The translations under genes were made by a program, and so were the position numbers. Source: Mesostigma viride (Eukaryota; Streptophyta; Mesostigmatophyceae; Mesostigmatales; Mesostigmataceae). From it: a DNA stretch of 64,000 nucleotides. Below are positions 31,464 to 39,632 of this stretch, one piece after another (the stretch's first letter is position 1; each line of letters opens with the position of its first letter). A model generated the notes under the pieces. That model saw only the letters and a program-made list of their open reading frames with translations, did no database searches and was not told the origin of the DNA. The stretch spans positions 310,001-374,000 of the forward strand of contig RPFO01000702.1 of NCBI GenBank assembly GCA_009746045.1, given 5' to 3'.

Positions 31464-32608
31464 TTACAAACATATCAAACGCTGGACGCGAATAGTATAT
31501 AATAGCTTACGGCCTTTCAATTTTACTGTCGATAAGACTAAATTTATTAATCTTCTTTTTTTCTCATTTGTCGACAGAAGAAAAACTTTATGAGCATTTG
31601 CAGCTATTTGAAGTACATCAATCATTCTTTCATTAAAATTATCGTCTGCATTATTATTGACTTCCAATTCCCTTATGATCTTGTCACGGGTAATAATTAA
31701 TTGTCCCCTCTTCTCATCATATTCGGCTTCACTAAGCTTATCCTCCAAGTAAAAGTCCATTAATTTGTCAAGTTTGCTTTTTACGTTGTTTAGCTCCTTA
31801 TTCAGCTCTAATATACGAGTCTTATAATAATCTCTTTCGTTTACCGCCGAACTTTTTACATATCCTATAACCTTTTCCAGCATCTCAGGCTCTAAGTACA
31901 TCGACTTAAAAATCTGTTCAACTTCTTTCAATAATATTTCTTCGTTCATAAATACCTTCTTATTTGGGTTTTCAGGGCTCCATGCACCAAGGTAAGTTAT
32001 CTCATAATCTGAACCGTCGGCACGCTTCCTTTTCTTGGTTTCTGATGATACTAACCTGCCTGTAACTGCACAAGTTATTATCCCCCTAAATATATAATCT
32101 TTTTCTCCCCATTTAAATGGTTTTTTATTCCAGCCTTTAAGCACTGCCGTACAATCATCAAAAAGATCTTTTGAGATTATCGGTTGATAAATATGCGGAT
32201 ACAACTTTTTACCTCTTCGGTAATGCATTACTCCATAATAGAATGGATTAGTCAGTATTGAATGGATATGAGAACGGCATAAATAACCCTGATTGCCTCT
32301 TGAATTAGTCAGTCCCCATTCTCTGGTCTTTGCCAGCATCTGTGGTATAGTGTAAGCACCTGTAGCATATTCTTCAAAAAGCCTTTTAATAAAAGGTGTC
32401 CTTTGATGATCTATAATTATCGTACCTTGCCTTCTACCGCCCTTGACATGCAAATATAACCGACAGGAGCAGTACTAACCCACTCTCCACCAAGCAGTTT
32501 CTGCTCTATGCTACGATTTACATTATCCCTTAAACTATCAACAAAAGATTGCGCCATTACTACATTCATATTCCAAATTAGTTTTTCATTCGAAGTGGAG
32601 TCTCGCAT
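31464..32608 (-). pseudogene. Large serine recombinase, frameshifted remnant
   Basis: The C-terminal part of a large serine recombinase. The main frame (31464-32453) has the Recombinase domain with GGRRQGTIIIDHQRTPFIKRLF and HIHSILTNPFYYGVMHYRRGK, a degraded zinc-ribbon region (GIITCAVTGRLVSSE), then a long Lys/Glu coiled coil. The frame just upstream (to 32608) supplies VVMAQSFVDSLRDNVNRSIEQK and WVSTAPVGYI, so a frameshift separates the two near 32440. The N-terminal catalytic resolvase domain with its active Ser was not recognised; the frame before MRDSTSNEK reads as unrelated sequence. Likely the dead integrase of the element next to tRNA-Arg. Confidence 0.8.
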
Positions 32609-32841
32609 AGAATTAAATAATTCTTTACAATGATTCCAGCACTGCTGATTAATTATCGAAAACTTCCTTGAAATTTTATTTAGAGCGATAAAATATTGTA
32701 ACAGAATTGGTGGCGTATATGATTTTACTTCCCTTTTGATTAAACTAAAACTTTCAGTTTAAATCCCCTGTAAACCTATTTCTATAGTTTTAGAATCTGT
32801 TCTGCAAGTATATTAGGTTGGTTTGCCATCAGAACTGCTAT

Positions 32842-33024
32842 TTAATGGTCTTTAACTATTCTTCCATATTCCCTGACATAATAAATCAGGAGGAATAACC
32901 CTCTCCCATCTATTATGGTGATACGATATGGAAGGTTACAAAGCGCCCTGTCTATACTTTTCGATGATATTTTGGGCATGATAATCAGATAATCTCCAAA
33001 TATGGCGGTATTTTCTTTAATCAT
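32842..33024 (-). pseudogene. DNA methyltransferase N-terminal scrap
   Basis: Sixty codons whose MIKENTAIFGDYLIIMPKIS and SSKSIDRALCNLPYRIT match the opening of N6-adenine or N4-cytosine DNA methyltransferases, where the catalytic motif would read D-L/P-P-Y-G. Here the motif is NLPYR, so Asp and Gly are both altered, and the gene stops soon after. A remnant of element cargo. Confidence 0.55.
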
Positions 33025-33217
33025 ACTATTTCTAATTTATCTCTTACTGCTCAGATTATTATGTTGTATTTGAAATATCGATGCTTGAATAGGTTCATAA
33101 ATCCAGTATTCTATTTTATTAAGAATAATTATTTTATCCTCTTCTGTTACCCTTCTATTTGTAACATATATTTATACGGGATAGTTGTCTTCCTTCACTT
33201 TCTATCTTCTTCCTTGT

Positions 33218-33332
33218 TTAAGTGTTTTTATATAGTATGATTAACCTGTAACGTTTCTTTAATCTCTCCAAAAAATCATGGTCAACTCCTTTTGTTCCCC
33301 TTTCCATATCACTAATTTTTGAGGGATAAGTA
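33218..33332 (-). pseudogene. Helix-turn-helix protein fragment at the intron 3' exon
   Basis: Directly behind the predicted 3' end of the group II intron, the minus strand reads TYPSKISDMERGTKGVDHDFLERL and continues to a stop at 33218-33220. The SDMERG block resembles XRE-type HTH regulators. Only a C-terminal piece is present, and no matching N-terminal half stands on the other side of the intron. Weak call. Confidence 0.35.
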
Positions 33333-33418
33333 ATTAGGTAGACGCCGTGATAATTTCTCTTCCTCTAATTTTCTCTTAATTTGTTAATTAAACGATCATT
33401 ACCACGACATCCCCCGCA

Positions 33419-33451
33419 GAACCGTGCTTGCAGTTTTCCCGCACACGGCTC
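33419..33451 (-). ncRNA. Group II intron domain V
   Basis: A 33-base hairpin whose ends GAGCCG and CGGTTC pair and carry the catalytic triad region; GTGTGC pairs with the GCAC side across a small bulge. This is the strongest ribozyme mark in the region. It sits downstream of the maturase gene, as expected. Confidence 0.88.
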
Positions 33452-33615
33452 TTCAATGGAACATTTGCTATAAAAGCTAGAATTAATACATTGCATAACA
33501 TATCCTCCGTGTCGGTAATGGATTCCATTGTAGATATTTTAGATATTGGTCTAAATTCATACTGTTCTTCTGACTTCTACGATTTATCCATTTAAATACA
33601 ATCAAAAAGATCTTA

Positions 33616-34847
33616 TTATAAAACTGCTGAAGACAGATGTCTTTGGTATCTTTTATATTTCTTCATCACCCATCGAGTTAGATATTTCTCTATATTTCTT
33701 AGACTTGGGTACATGGCCAATTTATAGTATCTTCTATAATAGTTAACCCACCCTTGTACTATAGAGTTAAACATTCTCGCTAGATCTCCTATATCCTTAT
33801 CACTGCGTAGATGTAGCTTCCAGCTTCGTATCTCCTTCTTGATACGACTTGCAGCTTTCTGACTAATTGTAGGAGTAAAGTTTACAAACGTTTTTCCTTC
33901 TTTATTCATTGATAACCTGGGACGAAATGTATAGCCTAGAAAATCAAAACTTTCATGCTCATACGAGCTTTTCCTATCAACATCTTTGCAATCACTATTC
34001 TTGTTTTATCTGGATGCAACTCAAGTCCACATTCTTTTAATCGCACTCTAATTGCTTCCAGTACTTTTTCTGCTAATATCTTTGAACTACAATGCGCCAG
34101 GGCATCATCTACATAGCGTTCGAACTTTATTTCTGGAAATTGCCTTTTCATCCATTCATCAAATGCATAATGCATGAATATGTTTGAAATCAATGGACTG
34201 ATTACTCCTCCTTGAGGAGTTCCTACCTCAGTTGCTAACTGCTTTCCATCCTCAACTACTCCAGCTTTTAAGAATCTCCTTACTAACCATAATAAATTAC
34301 GATCAATAATTTTCTCCTCTAAACATCGTTGTAGCCAATAATGATTAACATTATCAAAGAACCCTTTGATATCTACTTCTACAATATAGTTAATTGGTTT
34401 AGTCATAACCGCTTTGTCTAATGCTTTTACCGCATCATGACAGCTTAATTTATGTCTGAATCCATAAGATATATCCAAAAACTCTGCTTCATAAATCTGT
34501 TCTAAGATCTTCTTTAGCATAATTTGAACTAACTTATCTTCAACTGATGGTATACCAAGTCCACGCTTCTCATTCTTACCAGCTTTTGGGATATAAACCC
34601 TCTTCACTGGTTTAGGACAATATTGCGTTGACTTCATGGATGCCACTAATTGACCAAGCCTCTCTTGTAAATTCTTACCGTAAGTTTCCACTGTCTCGCC
34701 ATCAATTCCACAAGCTTTATTAGCTTTTAGTTCTTGATAGCATTCTGCAAGATTAACCTCATTCACATGATGTATTAACGATGTGAATTTTAGCCCTCTA
34801 TCCTGCTTCGCTCTTCTAGCTATCTGATTAAGTTTAACCTGCATCAT
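33616..34847 (-). pseudogene. ltrA: Group II intron reverse transcriptase/maturase, frameshifted
   Basis: An intron-encoded protein of the LtrA kind. The 303-residue N-terminal frame has the RT domain (NKACGIDGETVETY, KRGLGIPSVEDKLVQ, DISYGFRHKLSCHDAV, VEVDIKGFFDNV, TPQGGVISPLISNIFM). The catalytic box is YVDD instead of the usual YADD. Near 33993 one base is missing: shifting the frame there restores CKDVDRKSSYEHESFDFLGYTFRP. The maturase X domain then follows as a separate frame (33616-33909, SIVQGWVNYYRRYYKLAMYPSL). No HNH endonuclease is seen. As written, the protein loses its X domain. Confidence 0.85.
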
Positions 34848-35289
34848 TTATTATAACCTCAGTGTATTATTATGACTGGTACTTAACCAGGCTTCCCATT
34901 TCGGACCGCTTCCCCATGTACATAGCTTTCCTATGCTCCAAGTACTATCAGTCAGTCTGACTTCTTCTGTATCATTTGTCAGTTCTCGCCTGTTTTGACT
35001 TGTCCCGACATACTCTTCCGAGAACACAGAAGATCTCCCAAGTTTACGTAAACTCCATCTCATACCATGCCACGGACTTTGACCCCGATAGGGAGAATGA
35101 TAACTTACCTTAACGCCACCATTCATACTGCCTTCCGCATAATGCAAAAACGTCGGCCTCTATGATCTCGAATATTTCGGAGCTCAATACCTTCACTTTC
35201 GTTGCGGCCTGATATGTCCTTACCATTGGCTTCAGTGTGTTTATCACCTCCCACAATGCAATGGTTAGTTCTATGCTGATGGTTAGCCT

Positions 35290-35574
35290 TTACATAGGTC
35301 GGATTCTCACCAACTGATCCTTACGCACTTCCCTTGGCGTACTGCTTTCAACCTCTGCTTTTGCCTCTTCTACCGTAATTTCTTCATTTGCCTGTGCTCT
35401 GCTTGCTGTACTTGCGCCAGCCTTTAAACCGGATACATTTTCTTTTTCTTCAAACCATAACCAGCCACGGTAACGCTGATCTAAAAAACCGACTTCAGCC
35501 AAAGCCATAGAAGGCAATACCATTAAGCCAATCAGTAAAAACATCGGAATATTGCAGGTTATTTTTTTCATCAC
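35290..35574 (-). pseudogene. TraF-like F-type conjugation protein, truncated
   Basis: Ninety-four codons that open with a signal peptide (about residues 1-26, ending SMALAEVGF) and continue YRGWLWFEEKE and EEITVEEAKAEVE. This is the N-terminus of TraF, a thioredoxin-like periplasmic pilus-assembly protein of F-type type IV secretion. Near the end the frame slips (QLVRIRPM then stop, where another frame reads ENPTYVKA as TraF would). The intron then cuts the gene, so the thioredoxin-like domain is missing. It follows the traN remnant, the usual traN-traF order. Confidence 0.65.
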
Positions 35575-35590
35575 CGCTACTCTTAATCCT

Positions 35591-36737
35591 CTAGCTCATC
35601 AGGTATATTGCTGCTCCAGCCGGTCGTATTACTCGGCGGAAAGGATCATCATCACCTTTTCTAATACCTGGCATTGAGCTATTCACTCTTCCTGCAATTT
35701 CATCAGGGTTAGGTGACTGATATTTACCAAAAAACTTTCCTTTGAAATCTTCAATGAATTCCGTAAAATCCACCTGCTCCCAATCTATCCTCTGCATTTC
35801 CGTAAATGTCAGTCCACGACAGTTTGGCGATCCTCCGCTACCGAAGTTTAGCCCAAGCTCTTTTCTCCCTTGCACCTGCACCACTTTATCGAGCATATTG
35901 CCAAAGCAGCAGAAATGATGTTTAACAACGGTGGTTACCCCGAGCGACTTTACTTTTTCCTTACCTACATACACACATAAATTCTTTGACCTGCTACTTG
36001 CTAGAAGCTGCTCGTCCTTACTACACCTTGCCCCGAATTCTTTTCCCCAACCCTTCATGTCTACTTGGCAGCAATTCGTATATTCGGCTATTTTTTTAGA
36101 TTGGAGTATACATGTCTGGCTCCAATCTTCTGGCCACTGCTCACATACAGGATATCCGTCCCTATATTGGTAATGGAATGTTACACGAGCAGATGATATG
36201 CCGGAATAGAGACACCACCGCAAATCGCAATTACTAAAATCTACGTTAACTGAACCACAATCCAGGGCGGGTACAAGTACTATGTTTTGATAGCCAACAT
36301 AAACCTGTTCTAACCTAGTACCAATAATGCCGGCTATATACGTTGCCATTTCCTGACTATAAGCAGAGTTGATAGTCCACTTGCCGCAACTAATACTGTG
36401 ACCGTTTGTAGAATTATCATATCGACCTACAGTCCACCAACGCATAGGCAACTCGCCAAAAGTTTTAACCATTGTCCTATTTTGCCAAGAACCCCATGCC
36501 ATGCCTCTTTTGCTGCAGCTTAGTGTCAGACTGTCATGACAGTTGTATCTGTTTCTGGGCTCTTCACACATTACCTGGGTATAAACGGTGTCTTTTATCT
36601 GCTCCTTCTTAATCTCGATATGATACTCGGGTTCAATTACCTGGTTTCCCAGAGCAAACCGGCAATCTATTCAAAACTCCTTGAATAATTCAGTCAGTTT
36701 TTTAAGTAGATCTCCGGAAGCATCTGCAATACGGGAT
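35591..36737 (-). pseudogene. TraN-like mating-pair stabilisation protein, C-terminal remnant
   Basis: The Cys-rich C-terminal part of TraN, an outer-membrane protein of F-type conjugation. The best mark is HHFCCFGNMLDKVVQVQG, followed by SGGSPNCRGLTFTEMQRIDWEQVDFTEF; many paired cysteines precede it. The frame remains open upstream of the first ATG (36571) as far as an in-frame TGA at 36671-36673. Beyond that the same frame ends ASRIADASGDLLKKLTELFKEF, possibly another tra gene or an earlier part of traN. IS982 copy 2 cuts the sequence at 36737. Several hundred N-terminal residues are missing. Confidence 0.75.
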
Positions 36738-36749
36738 GCAACCTAATAA

Positions 36750-37727
36750 ACGCGAGTTTCGCATTAGAAAGTTAGGTGTACAGCAGTAAACAAGTAGGTT
36801 ATAGGTTACTTCATTTTACAAAATAACAGAAATAACCTATGAAAATGGATTTTACAGAAATATATTGCCACGTCGATGACTTTTTAAAAGAATTAGATAA
36901 CAAGACAGGTTTGATTGCAAATAACAATAATAAAACAGGCTGTCAGGGCAGGCTTAATAGAAGCGAGATTATAACAATAATCATAGGATATTGGCAATCA
37001 TCCTATGACTGTTTTAAAAACTACTATCTAAAGCAAATCTGGATTTATCACCAGCGGGATTTTAGGGGAGTTAGTTACTGCCAATTCATCAAACTAATCA
37101 GCTCATATCTACCACTGTTAGTGTTAATGCTCAACTCTATTATGGATAAATGCGACGGCATATCTTTTATTGACTCAAGTAGCCTTGAGGTGTGTAAACG
37201 TTATCGTATTTCTATGCACAGAGTTTTTGCAGGAATTGCAGCGCGTAGCAAGACGACAAAAGGTTGATTTTACGGCTTAAAATTGCATTTATTGATCAAT
37301 CAAAGAGGCGGCATAATCAAAGCATCGTTTAGCTCCGGTAATAAAGATGATAGAGCGCAATTAAAGCTTATGATTAAAGGTTTGTTTGGCAAGGTTTTTG
37401 GCGATAGAGGCTATATCTCTCAAGAGTTATTCAGAGAGCTTTTAGAACAAGGAATCTTTATAATCACCAAAGTGAAGAAAAATATGAAAAATAAGTTTAT
37501 GTCTTTGATTGATAAAATATTATTACTCAAACGAGCATTAATAGAATCAGTCTTCGGCAAAATCAAATTGCTAGGCAAATTTGAGCATTCAAGACATAGA
37601 TCGGTTACAAATGCTTTTGTTCATATGGTTGCTGCCCTCATCAGCTATCAATTATCAGACAATAAACCATCTATCAAATCCCTTTTGCACTTGCAAAATT
37701 TTTAACTTTCTAATGCGAAACTGGTGT
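36750..37727 (+). mobile_element. IS982-family insertion sequence, copy 2
   Basis: A 978-base element with 24-base terminal inverted repeats at 36750-36773 and 37704-37727 (two mismatches between them). Copy 1 (5258-6236) is almost identical and points the same way. The left flank shares 13 further bases with copy 1 (36737-36749). Left neighbour is the traN remnant, right neighbour the tail of an M15 peptidase, so the element sits at the right edge of the conjugative wreckage. No target duplication visible. Confidence 0.92.
36839..37705 (+). pseudogene. IS982-family transposase with in-frame TGA (copy 2)
   Basis: A 289-codon frame including the stop, intact apart from a TGA at codon 143 (37265-37267). 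The catalytic triad appears complete: D112 in FIDSSSLEVC, D189 in FGDRGYIS and E236 in IESVFGKIK. TGA stands between KTTKG and FYGLKLH, where IS982 transposases normally have Trp (TGG), so one base change explains it. The same TGA is in copy 1, so it predates the duplication. A 142-residue product without two catalytic residues would result unless the stop is read through. Movement could also depend on an intact copy elsewhere. Confidence 0.88.
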
Positions 37728-37912
37728 TTATATCATGGCCAGACGAGGACAAATTATATCTTAACAGAAGGAATCAAAGGCCAGGTATGGTAGAGCCAAT
37801 AGTTACATTATTTGCCTACTATGGATTTACAGTTTGGGGAGGCAGCTGGAATGAGCCACTTGACTATCATCATTTTCAAATAGATCGTTTGCACTTGCCA
37901 GATTTTTTATAA
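37728..37912 (+). pseudogene. M15-family peptidase, C-terminal remnant
   Basis: About 60 codons directly behind the IS982 right repeat, ending in TAA. RPGMVEPIVTLFAYYGFTVW and GGSWNEPLDYHHFQ are the closing part of M15 metallopeptidases (D,D- or L,D-carboxypeptidases that trim peptidoglycan stem peptides), including the zinc-site DYHHF. The N-terminal part and its zinc ligands are missing. An apparent start codon lies inside the IS repeat and is probably fortuitous. Confidence 0.75.
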
Positions 37913-37939
37913 AAATTCTAAATTTAGTATATAAACTAA

Positions 37940-38668
37940 TTATACCCTTGCAATTGTTACAAGTTTTACACTCCCTGCTTTTCCCCTTTTTAAAATTTTG
38001 GTGCATTCAGTAGTTGTTGCTCCTGTAGTTATTACATCATCAACGAGCAAAATAACTTTGTCTCGAATATTAAAGTTCTTATTAAGCTCGAAACTGCCAA
38101 GAATATTTTGTTTCCTTTCTTTTTTAGCTAACCCTACTTGATTTTTTGTTAGTCTTTTCTTGATTAACAGATTTGGAAGAAATGGTTTATCAAGTTTCTT
38201 AGACAATTCCCAAGCTAGGATTTGAGGAGGGTTATACCCCCGAAAAATGCGCTTAAGTTTGTGCATAGGTACTGGGGTTATGACATCAATATCTTTTAAA
38301 TCTTCTGAAAATCTATTATTTATCAGCTTAGCAAATAATTTTGCTAAACTTGTTTTATCATGGTATTTAAAATTGTGAACCAGTTTTTTGGTTGCTGGTG
38401 AGAACTCCAGTAAAGTCCTTATCATATCAATTTTAGGCCGAGCAATGACACAGGCAGCACAAATATTAACTTCACTAAAATCCACTTCGAATTTTTTGCA
38501 ACAAATAAAACAGTAAGGTTTGTTTATAAAGTTAAATTTTGGCCAACAAGAGCTGCAGATTCCTTCACCGGTATCTGTAAGGTCATTACAGGTAGAACAC
38601 CTAAAAGGAAAAATAAATTTGATTACCTTATTAAATAAACCTGGTATATCCAAAAACTCAAATATCAC
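37940..38668 (-). CDS. comF: ComF family protein
   Basis: A 242-residue phosphoribosyltransferase-like protein. The N-terminal zinc-finger-like cysteines (CSTCNDLTDTGEGICSSCW, about residues 19-37, then CFICCKKF and CAACV) precede a PRTase domain with the PRPP loop VILLVDDVITTGATTTEC (about 207-224). The family is linked to DNA uptake in competent bacteria, but its biochemical role is not settled. Its 5' end overlaps fabD by 11 bases, so the two are one transcript. Confidence 0.9.
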   Translation of the reverse strand: MIFEFLDIPGLFNKVIKFIFPFRCSTCNDLTDTGEGICSSCWPKFNFINKPYCFICCKKFEVDFSEVNICAACVIARPKIDMIRTLLEFSPATKKLVHNFKYHDKTSLAKLFAKLINNRFSEDLKDIDVITPVPMHKLKRIFRGYNPPQILAWELSKKLDKPFLPNLLIKKRLTKNQVGLAKKERKQNILGSFELNKNFNIRDKVILLVDDVITTGATTTECTKILKRGKAGSVKLVTIARV

Positions 38669-39596
38669 TTAAAAATTGCTCCATTTCAGCAATTGTTGAA
38701 ATGTTAGTAACTTTAAAGTTATGAGGGGTTTTTTTAGCAAGTCCTGATAATACCTTACCCGAGCCTATTTCTACCAGCTCTTTTATCCCAAGGCGATTTA
38801 ATTCATCCATAGTTTCACGCCACCGGACGGTGTCACAAATTTGAGAAATTAGATTAGAACGAATTTCATCTGGAGAAATTGTTTGCTTGCCTGTTACATT
38901 TGCTATCACGGGAACAGCCGGAATTTTTATATTTGTCTGCATTAGAGCTGATGACATAGGCTCTTCTGCAGGCTTCATAAGAGCAGAATGAAATGGCGCA
39001 CTTACTTTAAGTTTAATAGCTTTATAACCTAAATCTTTTAAAACCGATAGCATATAGTTAATATTTTCATCATGACCGCTGATAACAATTTGTCCTTCTA
39101 CATTATCATTGGCGATCTGACATATTCCACCAACGCTAGAGGAATCTAATAATTCTTGTAACTCTTTCAAGCTTATTCCTATACATGCAGCCATTGACCC
39201 CTGCCCTTGTGGAGAGGCTTGTTGCATGGAAGTACCTCTTATATGTAGTAATTTTGCTGTATCCTCCAGCGATAAACTTTGAGCTCCACAGAGAGCGCTA
39301 TATTCCCCAAGTGAATGCCCCGCTACGAATGATGAAAGTTCGTTTGTTTTTTTGCCTGATTGTTTTATAATGACCTTGAGTATTGCTATAGAGACTGCCA
39401 TTAGGGCTGGTTGGGTGTTTTCGGTAAGGGTTAGCTCCTCGATTGAACCGTTAAAAATAATGTTGCTTAGGGGATAACTTAAAACTTCATCGACAATTTT
39501 GAAAACAGATTTTGCTTCATCGAAGTTATCATAGAAATCCTTTCCCATACCAACAATTTGAGAACCCTGTCCAGGAAAAATGAAAGCTCTATTCAT
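38658..39596 (-). CDS. fabD: Malonyl-CoA--ACP transacylase
   Basis: A 312-residue FabD that loads malonyl groups on acyl carrier protein for fatty acid synthesis. Marks: FIFPGQGSQIVGMG at the N-terminus, the active-site serine in AGHSLGEYSAL (about residues 90-100), the catalytic His in SAPFHSALMKP, and the ELVEIGSGKVLSGL close. Divergent from the lytic transglycosylase gene with only 36 bases between them. Confidence 0.95.
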   Translation of the reverse strand: MNRAFIFPGQGSQIVGMGKDFYDNFDEAKSVFKIVDEVLSYPLSNIIFNGSIEELTLTENTQPALMAVSIAILKVIIKQSGKKTNELSSFVAGHSLGEYSALCGAQSLSLEDTAKLLHIRGTSMQQASPQGQGSMAACIGISLKELQELLDSSSVGGICQIANDNVEGQIVISGHDENINYMLSVLKDLGYKAIKLKVSAPFHSALMKPAEEPMSSALMQTNIKIPAVPVIANVTGKQTISPDEIRSNLISQICDTVRWRETMDELNRLGIKELVEIGSGKVLSGLAKKTPHNFKVTNISTIAEMEQFLSDI

Positions 39597-39632
39597 AATA
39601 GGTAAAATATATTAAAGTTGTTTTAAAACATT

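Larger units (their letters stand above)
33333..35254 (-). mobile_element. Group II intron
   Basis: A complete-looking bacterial group II intron of about 1.9 kb on the minus strand. The likely 5' end is GTGGGAGG at 35254. The ribozyme 5' domains fill 34850-35254 and the maturase gene 33616-34847. Domain V (33419-33451) has GAGCCG...CGGTTC ends. Domain VI (33341-33411) is formed by 14-base arms at 33398-33411 and 33341-33354, with an unusually long loop between. The 3' end is near 33333-33336, after TCTACC. The exact ends are inferred from consensus. Confidence 0.85.

Noticed and set aside
34851..35147. 98-codon frame on the minus strand before the maturase gene
   Set aside because: It lies in the group II intron 5' domains; the sequence is ribozyme, not protein-coding.
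5245..37727. Composite transposon formed by the two IS982 copies
   Set aside because: The 30 kb between them is mainly essential core genes (tsf, rpsB, pheST, nuo, lpxC) and both transposases are defective.
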